DNA from: Gaeumannomyces sp. JS-464 | Lineage: Eukaryota > Ascomycota > Sordariomycetes > Magnaporthales > Magnaporthaceae | DNA length: 64,000 bases | Direction of reading: 5' to 3' | NCBI GenBank assembly: GCA_002197995.1 | Contig: NGZR01000004.1 | Location: forward strand, 868,001 to 932,000 | In this document: positions 22,102 through 34,083 of the stretch, one piece after another | Layout of the letters: each line of letters opens with the position of its first letter | Numbering within the stretch: position 1 is the first letter of the stretch | Made by a program: the position numbers and the translations under genes | The notes under the pieces: model-generated | The model's input: only the letters and a program-made list of their open reading frames with translations | The model's database searches: none | What the model was told of the DNA's origin: nothing

Positions 22102-25021
22102 ATGTCCAACCTATCGTTTTTGAGCCAGCCGGCTCCCGAGAACTACGTTGCGGGCCTGGGCCGTGGTGCGACGGGTTTCACGACGCGATCGGATCTAGGC
22201 CCTGCCCGAGAAGGGCCCAGTGAGGACCAAATAAAGGAGGCTGTCGCGAAACGTTCGGCTCAGCTCGGCATCACAGATAAGAAAGGCGGCAGGGACGCAA
22301 AAGGTGCCGACAACGACGACGACGATGACGGCCGCTATCAAGACCCCGACAACGAGACTGGGCTTTTCTCAGGCGGCATCTACGACAAGGACGACGAGGA
22401 GGCAGATCGAATATGGAAGAGCGTAGACGACAAAATGGCCAAGCGCCGGCAGAAGCAGAGGTTAGTTGACATCTCCAGCCCACAAACGTACCCAGTCTCT
22501 CCCCCGCCTGATCGCTGCGAGGATTCGTGGCGCAATCACATGGTTATCGAATATATCGCCAGATGAACAGATTACCAACCAGAGCCGTCTGACGGATAGG
22601 GAAGCTCGCGAGCAAGCCGAGAGGGAAGAGTACGAGCGCAAGAATCCCAAGATTCAGCACCAGTTTGCCGACCTCAAGCGTGCCCTCGGCAGCGTGACCG
22701 ACGATGAGTGGGCGAACCTCCCCGAGGCCAAGGACTTCACAGGCAAGAACAAGCGCGCCAGGACAGCTGGCCACCAGCGCTTCTACGCCGTGCCCGACAG
22801 CGTCTTGGCCGCCGCGCGCGACTCGACCGAGATGACGACCACTGTCGGCGACGACGGAGCCGGCGCCAGCTCCTCCAACGGCGACGGCACCATGACAAAC
22901 TTTGCCAAGATCGGTGCCGCACGAGACAAGGTCCTTCAGTCCAGGCTCGACCAGGCTTCGCAGGCCAGCGGACTGGCCAGCTCGGTTGGCACAGCGAGCA
23001 CCGTCGACCCCAAAGGCTACCTCACTTCCTTGAACAAGTTGGAATCTGCCGAGCAGGTCAGCGTGGGAGACGTCGAGTTTGCGCGGAAGCTGCTCAAGTC
23101 CGCCACCGAGTCGAACCCGACCAACGCGCCCGGTTGGATCGCCGCAGCCCGTGTGGAGGAGCTGGCTGGCAAGTTCGGTGCGGCGAGGAATCTGGTCGCG
23201 CGAGGCTGCAAGCAGTGCCCTAAAAGCGAGGATCTCTGGCTTGAGAATATCAGGCTGAACGAGGGCCGCAACGCCAAGATCATCGCCGCAGATGCTATCA
23301 AGGCCAACATGCGGTCCGTCAGGCTCTGGGTCGAGGCCATGAAACTTGAGTCGGACCCCATGTCCAAGAAGAGAGTGATCCGGCGCGCACTGGACCACAT
23401 CCCTGAATCAGAAGCACTGTGGAAGGAGGCTGTCAACCTGGAGGAAGATCCAGACAACGCGCGCCTGCTCTTGGCCAAGGCCACCGAGCTGATTCCCGCC
23501 TCGATCGATCTTTGGCTCGCTCTCGCCCGCCTCGAAACAGCCAACGGTGCCAGGGCAGTGCTGAACAAGGCACGCAAGGCTATCCCCACCTCGCACGAGA
23601 TCTGGATCGCCGCCGCCCGCCTGCAGGAGCAGACTGACGGAACCGTGACCATTATGAAGAATGCCGTTGCCAAACTGGCACAGGTGTCTGCTATGCCTAA
23701 GCGGGAAGAGTGGATCGCCGAAGCGGAGAAGTGCGAGGAAGAGGGAGCCGTTGCGACGTGCAAGGACATCATTGAACAAACGCTCGGCTGGGGGCTGGAT
23801 GAGGATGATGACCGGAAGGAGACGTGGATGGAGGACGCGCGGGCCAGTATCAACCGGGACAAGTTCGCGACGGCGCGGGCCATATACGCCTACGCCCTGC
23901 GCGTTTTCGTCACTAGCAAGACGCTGTGGCTTGCCGCGGTGGACCTAGAACGGAATCACGGGACCAAGGAGGCGCTATATCAGGTGCTAGAGAAGGCAGT
24001 GGAGGCCTGCCCGCACAGCGAGGTGCTGTGGATGATGCTGGCCAAGGAACGGCTTCTGGCCGGCCAGCTGCACGAGGCACGACTTGTGCTGGGCCGGGCA
24101 TTCCAGCAGAACCAGAACAACGAGGATATCTGGCTGGCGGCGGTCAAGCTGGAGGCGGATCACGACGAGGTCGAGCAGGCTCAGAAGCTCCTGTGTACAG
24201 CACGACAGAACGCGCCGACGGACCGGGTATGGATGCGGAGCGTGGCCTACGAGCGGCAGCTGGGCAACAATGATGCCGCACTAGAGCAGGTGCTGGAGGC
24301 CCTGCAGCTGTTCCCGGCGGCGCCCAAGCTGTGGATGATGAAGGGTCAGATATACGAGGACCTGGGCAAGGTGCCGCAGGCCAGGGAGGCATACGGTACG
24401 GGAGTCAAGGCAGTGCCGTCATCAGTCCCGCTGTGGCTGCTCTACTCGCGACTCGAGGAACGCTCGGGCAACGTGGTCAAGGCGCGCAGCGTGCTGGACC
24501 GGGCGCGGCAGGCGGTGCCAAAGTCGCCCGAGCTCTGGTGCGAGCTGATCCGGGTGGAGCGGCGGGCGGGCAACCTGGCGCAGGCCAAGAACCTGATGGC
24601 GACGGCGCTGCGGCAGATGCCCAAGAGCGGGCTGCTGTGGAGCGAGCGAATCTGGCACCTGGAGCCGCGGACGCAGCGCAAACCTCTTAGTCTCGAGGCC
24701 ATCAAGCAGGTGGAGAACGACGCTGGCCTTTTCGTTGCCGTGGCGCGCATCTTTTGGGGCGAGCGCAAGCTGGAGCGGGCGCAGTCCTGGTTCGAGAAGG
24801 CGCTGGTGCTCGACGCGGACGCGGGCGACTCGTGGGCATGGTATTACCGCTTCCTAATGCAGCACGGCACCGACGAGAAGCGCGCGGACGTGGTGGCCAA
24901 GTGCGTCTCCAACGACCCGCGCCACGGCGAGCACTGGCAGGCCATCGCCAAGGACCCCCGGAATGCAAGGAAGTCGGTTGAGGAGGTGCTCAAGCTCGTC
25001 GCGGCCTCGCTGCAGAACTGA
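22102..25021 (+). CDS. PRP6: Pre-mRNA splicing factor PRP6 (U4/U6.U5 tri-snRNP)
   Basis: Two exons (22102-22460 and 22600-25021) joined by a 139-base intron (GTTAGT..TAG) give 926 residues, the usual Prp6 length. The N-terminal PRP1_N domain begins FLSQPAPENYVAGLGRGATG (about 5-24), has an acidic region with a GYD-like GGIYDKDDEEADRIW block, and continues across the intron as REAREQAEREEYERKNPKIQ. From about residue 270 to the C-terminus HAT/TPR-like helical repeats follow, marked by repeated W-x-x-A/W-x-E patterns such as LWVEAMKLE, IWIAAARLQE, LWLAAVDLER and LWCELIRVER. Prp6 bridges U5 and U4/U6 and is essential for spliceosome assembly in the nucleus. The ATG at 22102 fits the conserved N-terminus; the same frame upstream starts only with GTG. 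Confidence 0.96.
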
Positions 25022-28000
25022 TGGGGGACGATTTGGAGCGGGTATCTTGTTGTTGGTGTGGCCCAGTGTCGATACTCGATCGATTCTCATTATATTAAAG
25101 AGAGGGCGTTGTGGCGTTATCAGAGCATCACTTTAAGGAGCAGCTTTTAGCTGTTAGACATTGCATATGCGTGCTGTCCCTAGAGACTCATCGGCAGATA
25201 TACATTGGCTTCCAACCTGTTATTTTCTCTCTGTCCTTCTCTTCTGCATCCACGCATGTCGCTCGTCTGCCGTTGATCCCACGGCCAAAGAGTAAAGTAT
25301 GCCCCATACACAATTGCTGCTAGTATCCCCTCTCCTCTGGGCCTGTAACTGCACGTCTTGTGTGAACCTTGCGGAACGGACTGCTACATCGCGTGTTTGA
25401 TATCGACTTTAGCTTGATGAGCGAGACACTGCTTAGGCGAGACCATTCCCTAAAGTGTGACGAAACGGGATACCAGGAGATCTAGCGAAAAGCCGCAATC
25501 ACTTCCACTCTGACGATAACACTATTATGCCAACCCTCTTTAGTATCGATATTCCAATTGTCCGACTGCCTAGCCGAAGCCATATCAGGTAGTAATGCCC
25601 CTCGGTGAGCTGTGTGTCATGTATGATAGTCGCGGCATGCAGCGTTTAATGCCCCCAAAGTGTATAAAACTAGAGTCTAGCTGGTGTTCTATGTCTATCA
25701 GAGAAGACAAGTCATGAGCAGGCACGTAGCCGGTAGCCGTGCGTTGATGTAGTAGATACTATCGGGGACGCAGACCACACAAGTAGACTATGAAGGCAAA
25801 AGGGCGCAATGCATACTCATGGTGATGTACAGTAGGTAGTTATTGACCGCCCGCGACTCCTGCCTGCTAGCTGTTCGGGTTCTCTTTCTCACTTGGTGAT
25901 CAATGTCAGAGGACAGATCACTCCTCCACCTCCAAACGAGTGAGTAAACTCCGCGGGACAGGCCCTAGTTTGTCACTTGTATCATTGGGTGCTAGGGAGC
26001 CACATCTTGGGTGTCGGGTGTCTAGCTATGGATAAGGGGTGGTATGGGCGGATCTGTGTTCTCTTAGCCCTTGATGCCTTTGCCATTGGGTTACTGTCTT
26101 CTGCGCATCTTCTAGATCCCACAGAGCATGATGGGCCTCAAACGGCTCACGAGGATGCGATTCGGGAGTCATCTCGGTGGCACACGTGGGTTTTTCAGGG
26201 GCTATCCGGCCAGGGCCTGAACGTTGCGCGAAGGAGATGAACCGACACGAATGGCCGTCCCACTCCCTCCTGGGGTACTCGCAGAATAGAAACGCGGCGA
26301 GGCGCAGCGTGGGGGAGCCAAGTTTGTGTCAACTCGATAGTTCGAGGAGGGCCTCGTGACTGGCATCATACATGCGCCCATTCTCGCCTGAACGGTAATA
26401 TCTCTCGGGGCTCCGTTGGACGAGAACTCCCGAACCGGAGCTTCTGCTCCATCTATCAAGCGGCGGCGAAGCCTCGGCCTCTGGGCTATATTGTCTTGCG
26501 ATCCCACTCAGGACTCGATCCGTGGCCGGTGAGGGCAAGACCCCGAGTGAAGCACTGCATATTTCTGATATCAGAGACTTTTGGACATTATCGTAAACCA
26601 TTTATCCACAGCTGGAGATTAAAAAAAAAAATACAAAGCCACGGGATGACCACAGTACGTCAGTGACTGAGTCTGCTGAGCAAGCAGGTGGCTGATATGT
26701 TGTGCCCCCCCCAGAACGATGGCGAGAGCAAAAAGTTCCCAACAAGGACGCATCATGAGGGAGCCTTTGCTGACGCGAATAGCTGCAACATCAGAAACTA
26801 AGCAGCCGGCGTTTCGTGCGACCCTCTCAACAACCTTCACATCGCATCCATGTCTTCTTCTTCTTCTTCTTTGTTACTGTTTACATCACCAAAGCACCCA
26901 CCCGAGGGCGGCGCGGGTAGCTACAGCTTCAGTCACAAAACCCCAGAGCGCGAAAGGTGTGGTGGTGTGGATGACGGGCGTCTGGGAGGGCCTTGTGATG
27001 TTTCCCACCCGTCCCAGATATGCCGTGGTACCAGCAGCTCGGGACCGGCGTTCGTTACACTTCCCACCCCACGTCGAGGGTTCTCATTTCACAGCGATAA
27101 TACTCGGCTGAGGGAGCACAAAAAAAAACGCGAGATGGCATGGGCAAAAAAATAGAGTGTGCCATGACGCCGCTCATCATAAGGGGCATGTGATCTATAT
27201 GCGGTGCTTCCCTGCGAAGGTCGTGGAAGCACACCTTTCGGGAAACTCGTTGTTTTGTTTCTGTGGCCATCGGACGCCTGGTGGTGTGAAACCAATCAAT
27301 CTGTGGTATATTAAATTGGCGGGCGCCACTCTCTCTTTGGCCGGGCTGCTGTGGGTTGCAATTGTCGCCGTGCTTCTGCGGATGACAGGCCGTAAGAAAG
27401 ACCTGCAGCCATAGCCCTGCACGTCCTTCCGACTCTCTCATGGTGAGAAGCAACATCCACTCCCTTGGGAGCATTTCGTGTGGAGGGGAGGGGGAAAAGC
27501 ACGGGAGCGGCGCGACTGATTGATTCAATTGATGGAGGCGGCCAAGCCAAGCAAACCCAAGGCGGCACTTGCACAGACGGATGGCACGGTAGCACCCGAG
27601 CAGAATCCGACGGTAGCATCCAGTGTGTCCCTCGCTTCATTTCCCCATCAGCCTCAAAACCAAGATTCGACCGACACCAAGACTTTTCGGAGAGGGTTTG
27701 CTTTTTCTCATTGTTGCGAGCGCCCTTTATGCGCCCGCGGAGATTTGAGAGCGCCAGGGCTTCTTTCAGCTGTCTCAGGGCTTGGGTGAAAGACGGGCAC
27801 ACTGGAAATTCCCTCCATCAGCCAGCGCCAGGGTGGAGTGGAACACTCGAGCCCATGCGCCGGGACTCTGCTTTCTCTTTTTCTTTTCCCCTTTCTCTTT
27901 CTTTCTTTTTCTCCATATATTCCTGGCCTCTTGTGTTCGGGTTCTCTCTTCTCCCTGAATCTTCCACAAGCCCCGCCCATCTCCCTCTCTTGCCATCAGC

Positions 28001-28961
28001 TCACCGGTCTTGGCCCGAACTTTTCACATGAGAGGAGCATTTGGCCCAGGTTTGTATGCAAGCTTCGGAGAATAGGAAAAGAGTTGTCTCGGCTGCAGGT
28101 ATCCAGCCCTGCCGGTAGCAGCAGAATTTCTCGTATCGAACAGCACCGACACTGTTGATGGGTAGCATCGAGATATGCAAAACTGTACGTAAGAATGCAA
28201 GAATGTGTTGGCGCTCTCTGGACACTGCTAGTGCTAGGGTGGCCGGCCTAGCGGCTTTCCCGCAAGCACAAACCGGCGCGGTTTGTTTTTTTGCCCGCCT
28301 CCGGGCGGGCTCTAGTCGGATTTTTCGCACCCTTCCATCACATCGGCCCGCGTGTTGCAGCTCGTTTTGCTGGCAAGAATAACACCCACACAAGTGCTGA
28401 CTGGAGCGGCTCGGCGTGGCGAGGAAAAAAAGGGACCCGGGCGATCTCTACCAACGTGTTCACGGCCGTAGCTATCAAACGAGCGAGAGGACGCAGTGGG
28501 CAGAGATGGACGCAGGCGCCAGGCTGCTGCATGCGCCATGCAGCGGGTGCTACGACGGTGAGCCAGCGTCGAGGTGGCTGCTGGCGAGTGATCATCACCG
28601 TCTGGTCCTGTTATCTCTCTGCTGGCCGCCTGACTGGGTTCCTTCTGCACGATGGTGCTTCTTGCGCTGCCCTTAGCTCAGGCTCGCCGAGGGGAATGTG
28701 GGGGCTTTCCCCATCCTGGACGGTGATGATGTCGTTCCGGCTCGGGCGCGATGTGAGTGGCTGTTTTGGAATCGATAGTCTGGTGAGCCTTTTATCTCGG
28801 AGGCTCGGTTGGTCCGTCGCCCCATGGCGGTGGCGTTCAGGGCGGCCAGGAACACCGAATGCCGCCTAGCCTTAGAGCCGGGCCCCTCCCATCTTCCGAC
28901 CTGCCTCAGCCCAAGGGCCTACCCGCCGCGTGATGGAGGAACGGGAAGGGACAATGAACCC

Positions 28962-28981
28962 GGGGGGGGGGGGGGGGGGGG
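28962..28981. repeat. Poly-G tract, 20 G
   Basis: Uninterrupted run of G on the plus strand inside the gene-free region. The exact length is unreliable in any sequencing technology. Confidence 0.9.
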
Positions 28982-31752
28982 CTGAAGCGCTGGTGTTGGG
29001 GAACAAGAAGGTGCGCGCGGGGAGGCTAGGTCCTCAGGCCGTGGCCGAGCACATCTCCCCACCGCCAGAAGATGCCCATCTTGGGTAAAAGTGCAGTGCA
29101 ATGCAGGCTGCAGGGGTTGTGCAGGAGGAGGATGCACGCTGCTGCTGCGGCTGCAGAGACCTCGCCAAGGGGCCCGGCAGGGAGAGGAGATGAGCATGGA
29201 GAGACGGCAGCGGCCTGGGCAAAACTCACTGGGCCAGGCCAACGCACGCCGCGCCCGCGGCGGACGGGGTTGAGAAACAAAAAAGCATCAGCATCAGCCC
29301 GAGTCTTCGGCCCCGGGCTGAATTGCTGCCTTGGCGCATCTTGGCCATCGCGCACAGGGCCGATGGGGTGGGTGGGATTGATGCTCGCCTGGCAGGTAGG
29401 GTCAGGCGCTGGGAGGGTGGTGGTGCCATGTCGGTGATTGGTGCTCGGCATTTCAAGCTCAATAGTGCCGGACAAAGGTCCATGAGGGTGTCCCCAAACA
29501 TCCTCCAATCGAGGGCGCCCGGAACGGTCGGGTTGCTGCGTATCACGGCAGGCCCTGGAATTGGGGCAGGTTCTGGGTTGGCGGGCAGTGCTCAAAGTCT
29601 CGTGTAGCGGCCGACTGCAGGAGACGAGCCCGCGGCGCGCAGCGATTGGGCCCTGCCACGACCTGATGGTTTGGTCGCCGACGGTTGCCGTTTTGGGCCA
29701 TGTCTTTTCTTTCTTTTTTTCTTGGTGCCTCTCACGTCTGGTGTGTTTAGGTATTCACTGCATGCCCCCACATGTCCAGGTGCTGCGGGCGCCTTCCCAT
29801 CAAGCAATTTCAGGACGCGGGCTATTTTTGGGCCGCTGCATGTGCCCAAGCCAGTCAACGACGGCCAGAGTCAGACATGGAAAAGCCTCTGGGTAGCGTA
29901 GCTTTAGCTAGCACGACGTGGCATCCACTCGGCTGCTCGATTCAACCTCGTCGGACCCGAGGCCTCAGCCGCGGACGGCAAAAAAAAACAAAACCGAAAA
30001 AGAGGTGCCACCAGCCAACACCAAACCGCATCAGCCACCACCAACACCGTGTTGCGCCCCACGAGCCTGACAGCTTTGACGGGAGCTTGACAATGACGAT
30101 CCCTTCCACTTTGCCCTCTCGCGCGAGACTGCCTGTGTCGCCCCTCCCTGTCCCCCGCAGCACGCCCTGACGATGCATCGGTCGTGCTGGTGCAACATCA
30201 AACGGGCTTGCCGCTGTGTCGTGTGGCCTCGCTCTGGGACCATTTCGGGGGTCGAGCTCGTGTGCCGCCAGGCCTCCGCTGGCGCTAGCACATCGGAGTC
30301 CAACGCCATGGCCGCATATCCCCATTCCAAGCGCACGCCAGCTATTTCCTCCTGGCGCAAAGACGAAAAGCTTACCCGCATGAGGCCTGTTCCTCCTCGC
30401 CCCCTTACCTAAGTGCCTGGCTATGCACCTATCGCATACACACGCCCCTTCCAGGCCCATCCATGCTCGGGCGCCAGCACTGGTTCAGCACGGCAAAAAC
30501 GGCGAGCTAGTGAATGCCATGGATCGGGAAAAGGAAGAGATGCAGAAGCAAGGAGAACCTGAGACCGCAAATATCCCATTCTAGCGCCACCAGCCCGCCC
30601 AAGCCCCGGGTGACGCGCCCGCAGGCTCAGGCTCTCAGTTCGCAACAGGCACCCGCGCACGCACCGCTTCTTGTCAAGCAAGTCTCTTTGTTTCGTTTCT
30701 CGCTTCTTTGCTTTTTGTATCTTACATGCTGTCGGAAAGGAGGCGGTGACTCGGTGGATCGAGACAGTTTTCGATATGCTCACGCACCGTAATCTTGGCC
30801 TGATAAATCCCGCCATTGCGAGGACATGACCCCTGCCGCACCACAACTGCATGCATGCTCGTCTGCTTTGCTGTGCGCTCAGTGGCTATTAGCCCAGGAC
30901 ATATTTCCGCATCGGGACCCATGTGCACATGTGTTGACGGTTAACCGACTGTCGTTGACAAGGGATCGGCTTCGATGCTCGTTGGCTTCCAGGGTAATCT
31001 TCCACTGCACCTGCTATAGTATGGAGTAGGTACCAGATACCGTGGGGGAGACGAGGAGAGCAGCGGATGTCAACGGAGGGATCCTCCCCCGGAACTCTGC
31101 CCTCTGCTCCCACTCCTCCTTCAGCTCTACTGGTGGCGCTAAGCCTCTGCTCCTTCTCTCCAAATAGCCCATGTAACCTGTTCGCGAGAAGCTAGCCAGC
31201 TGGTCATAACGGGTTGGCCAAGGTAATAGAAGCGAACGTCGGGTCTTGGATTCTTGGCGGCCAGCAAGCGCAGGCACACCGATCAAGAGGCAAATCTGAG
31301 GTGGAAGTCGGAAAATGCCTCGGAGACATCCGCACCACAGCACGTCCACGTCCAGACCAGCACAGCCAAGGATGGGGTCAGGCGCTCGCTTGGCCAGCCA
31401 ACCAATACGAGCGTCGGCCCACGCTGTGCAGGTAAGAATACGGACATCCGTCCTGCAGCCACAACAATAGAGGCTGTTGCTACCTTGGCCCAGCTCACAC
31501 CACCACTGCCATCTCAGCCTCAAGCCCCACAGGCTCTTCTGCAGCCCAACCCTGGGGGTTCGAACGGGCCTCCCGGCCTGTCCCCTTTCGAATCCGAAGA
31601 CATGAATGCTGCTAGCCCGACATGGCACTGAATCTTGGCAGCCTGTGTGGCTCATTGCTGAGTCTAGCTTGCCTCTGGGCAGGTTCGCGCTCCATTGGCT
31701 TGGCGTCCACCTCATCGAGCATGCGAGAAAATAGCAGACCCGTCGACGTCGT

Positions 31753-31758
31753 TATAAA
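31753..31758 (+). promoter_or_regulatory. Putative TATA box of the multicopper oxidase gene
   Basis: TATAAA within CGTTATAAACG, about 250 bases upstream of the oxidase ATG, followed by a C/T-rich stretch that would be the leader. Position and context are compatible with a core promoter, but no start site is known. Confidence 0.45.
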
Positions 31759-32003
31759 CGTGCCTTCTCCCCGCCCACAAGGCTCATGGCTTGAGGGATC
31801 GTCACTCGTGCAGTCGCAAAGGTTTCTCCTGCCCCCCTGGGTTTCCTTGTCTTCCCGCCTCCCTGGTCGACGTCCTAGTCCGGGCTGCCTCGTGTTCGCT
31901 CGCTTGACACAGGCCTCGCGTCCCCTCGCTGGTTCTCCTCTCGTTATTACTTCCCTTGTTGATCGCCCCCAGTAATTTTTAGTTTTCTTTTCCCACCACA
32001 GCC

Positions 32004-33910
32004 ATGCGCGTGTTCTCGCTCGCTACGCTGGGCCTCTCCAGCCTGGCAGCCTTGGCTAGCGCCGCGACCGTCACGTACGACTGGACGATCGACTGGGTCC
32101 GGGCGGCGCCTGATGGCTTCTCCCGCCCCGTTATCGGTGTCAACAACAAGTGGCCCTGCCCGCCCATCCGTGCCGCCGTCGGTGACACGATCGTGGTCAA
32201 GATCAGGAACAACCTGGGCAACCAGACCACCGGTCTGCACTTCCATGGCATCAACCAGATCAGCACCAACGAGATGGATGGCTCCTCAGGCGTTACCCAG
32301 TGCCCCCTGCCGCCTGGTGATACTCTGACTTATCAGTTTGTCGTAAGTATCTCCTGGCAAATCCCACGATGCCTGCTTGGTATTGGTCAACGGCCAACGG
32401 CTAACATCACATAACCATCCACGATAGGCTGATGCCCCTGGCACATATTGGTGTATGCATATCTTCCCCTGATCGATCGGATACTGCAGAAGTCCCCGAC
32501 TGACATGCGCTTCTCCTGCTAGATCACTCGCACACCATGGGTCAGTACCCTGACGGCCTGCGCGGCCCGCTTATCATCGACGACCCGAACGACCCGTACA
32601 GGGGCAAGTTTGATGAGGAGGTCATCCTGTCCGTCTCTGACTGGTAAGTTTGAACGTGATCTCCAAGTTTTGGATGCCGACATGTCAGACACAGCTAACA
32701 ATATCACTCCGTAGGTACCACTCTGAGACCCTGGGGCTTGTCCGCAACATGCTGCAACCCTCCAACGTTCGCTTTGCGCCTCCGTTCCCCAACAGCATCA
32801 TCGTCAACGAGGGCGGCGATGGCAAGTACAAGTTCGTCAAGGGCAAGACGTACCGGTTCCGTGTCATCAACTACGGAGCCTTCGCCTCGGCCATGCTGCA
32901 GTTCGACTCGCATACTATGCAGATCATCATGAACGACGGCGCCTACGTCAAGCAGGAACAGGCCTACCAGATCCGCATCTCGCCCTCGCAGCGTTTCGAC
33001 GTGCTCATCAGCTGCATCGAGCGCGACTCCCGCAACTACCCCATCTTCTTCTCGCTCGATCAGAACAGGGACTTCGAGGTCAACCCGGCCTGGCCCCTGA
33101 ACTTCACCGGTCACCTGGTCATGGACGAGAAGAAGCCCCTCACCAAGTTTGTCGTCCCCAAGTGGAGGCCACACAACGACGCCCACCTGAAGCCCTACGA
33201 TGATGCCGGCATCCTGCCGGCTCCTGATCAGGTCATCAAGCTGGATTTCACCTTCTGCCGCGATGCCAACAACTACCCGCGCGCCTGCTTAACAACCAGA
33301 CCAACATCCCGCAGAAGACCCCCGTGCTGTACACCGCCGCCACTGTCGGTGAGCACAACACCAACCCCTCGTCTACGGCCAGATCCTGCCCTTCATCGTC
33401 CCCTACGGCCAGGTCGTCGACATCGTCGTGAACAACATCGACCCCGCCATCCACCCCTTCCATCTGCACGGCCACCACTTCCAGGTCCTGGAGCGCCCCA
33501 GGTCCAACACTGGCGTCTGGCCCGGCCGCTCGGGTGGCTTCAACACGAAGCCTCCCATGCGCGACGTCGTCCACGTCAACGCCAACTCGTACGCCGTCCT
33601 GCGCTTCAAGGCCACCAACCCGGGAGTCTTCCTGTTCCACTGCCACATCGAGTGGCACGTCGAGATGGGCCTGACCGCCACCATCATCGAGGCTCCCGAG
33701 AGGCTCCGTGGCAAGACCTTCCCTGCCGACCACACCGCCGCGTGCCAGAAGCTGGGCTATCCGCTCGCTGGCAATGCCGCCGGCAACACGGTCAACCCGC
33801 TCGACACCACCGGCTTCATCACCGTCCCCGACACCATCTACAACGGCGCCATGTACACGCCCCCTGTTGCTCCTCGCAGGCACCGTGCTGTCCGGGACCT
33901 CGGCTTCTAA
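32004..33910 (+). CDS. Secreted multicopper oxidase (Abr1/Fet3-like laccase group), four exons, two frame breaks
   Basis: Three cupredoxin domains in 560 residues. Exons: 32004-32342, a 25-base micro-exon 32428-32452, 32523-32643 and 32715-33910; all introns are 70-85 nt, GT..AG, with CTAAC or CTGAC branch sites. A signal peptide is present ([20 protein letters not shown]). Copper ligands: H79-x-H81 in GLHFHGI, H123-x-H125 in WYHSHT, H409, H412 and H414 in [10 protein letters not shown], and H471-C472-H473 with H477 in HCHIEWH; the expected axial position is Leu. No C-terminal membrane span follows, unlike Fet3, so the enzyme should be secreted. In Aspergillus fumigatus the related Abr1 acts late in DHN-melanin formation. 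The frame breaks near 33284-33290 and at 33365-33368; adding one base at each gives exactly 561 codons. Linkage to the synthase 10 kb downstream supports a pigment role; a ferroxidase or general laccase role remains possible. Confidence 0.88.
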
Positions 33911-34042
33911 GCATTCTTTACCTTCCCCACCGTGTCACACTCTCTTTGCCAGAAGCTCTCTTGGGGCCAGAAAAGTCGGGTGATGTTTAATAGGAGCCGT
34001 CGCTCCACCTCTCGTTCCGTCGTTTATCGGTCGGACTCCGGG

Positions 34043-34043
<1 letters not shown>

Positions 34044-34082
<39 letters not shown>
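34044..34082. repeat. Poly-G tract, 39 G
   Basis: Uninterrupted G run on the plus strand, starting 134 bases after the oxidase stop codon and probably inside its 3' untranslated region or just beyond. It is the longest mononucleotide tract in the window. Confidence 0.92.

Positions 34083-34083
<1 letters not shown>

Larger units (their letters stand above)
25022..32003. other. 7-kb gene-free region upstream of the multicopper oxidase
   Basis: I found no supportable gene on either strand. Open frames of up to ~230 codons (for example 31014-31715 minus) lack domains, conserved splice patterns or consistent codon choice. The segment 25,100-26,600 looks somewhat richer in A and T than the neighbouring genes. 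Other contents are A runs near 26622, 27121 and 29982, the G tract at 28962-28981, and pyrimidine-rich blocks near 27870-27990. The last ~400 bases are the oxidase promoter. Confidence 0.5.

Noticed and set aside
22544..23883. Long minus-strand frames within PRP6
   Set aside because: They are antisense shadows of a high-GC coding exon; the plus strand encodes a full Prp6.
31548..31560. GGTTCGAAC resembling a tRNA T-loop
   Set aside because: The expected stem pairs are missing and no tRNA body can be folded around it.
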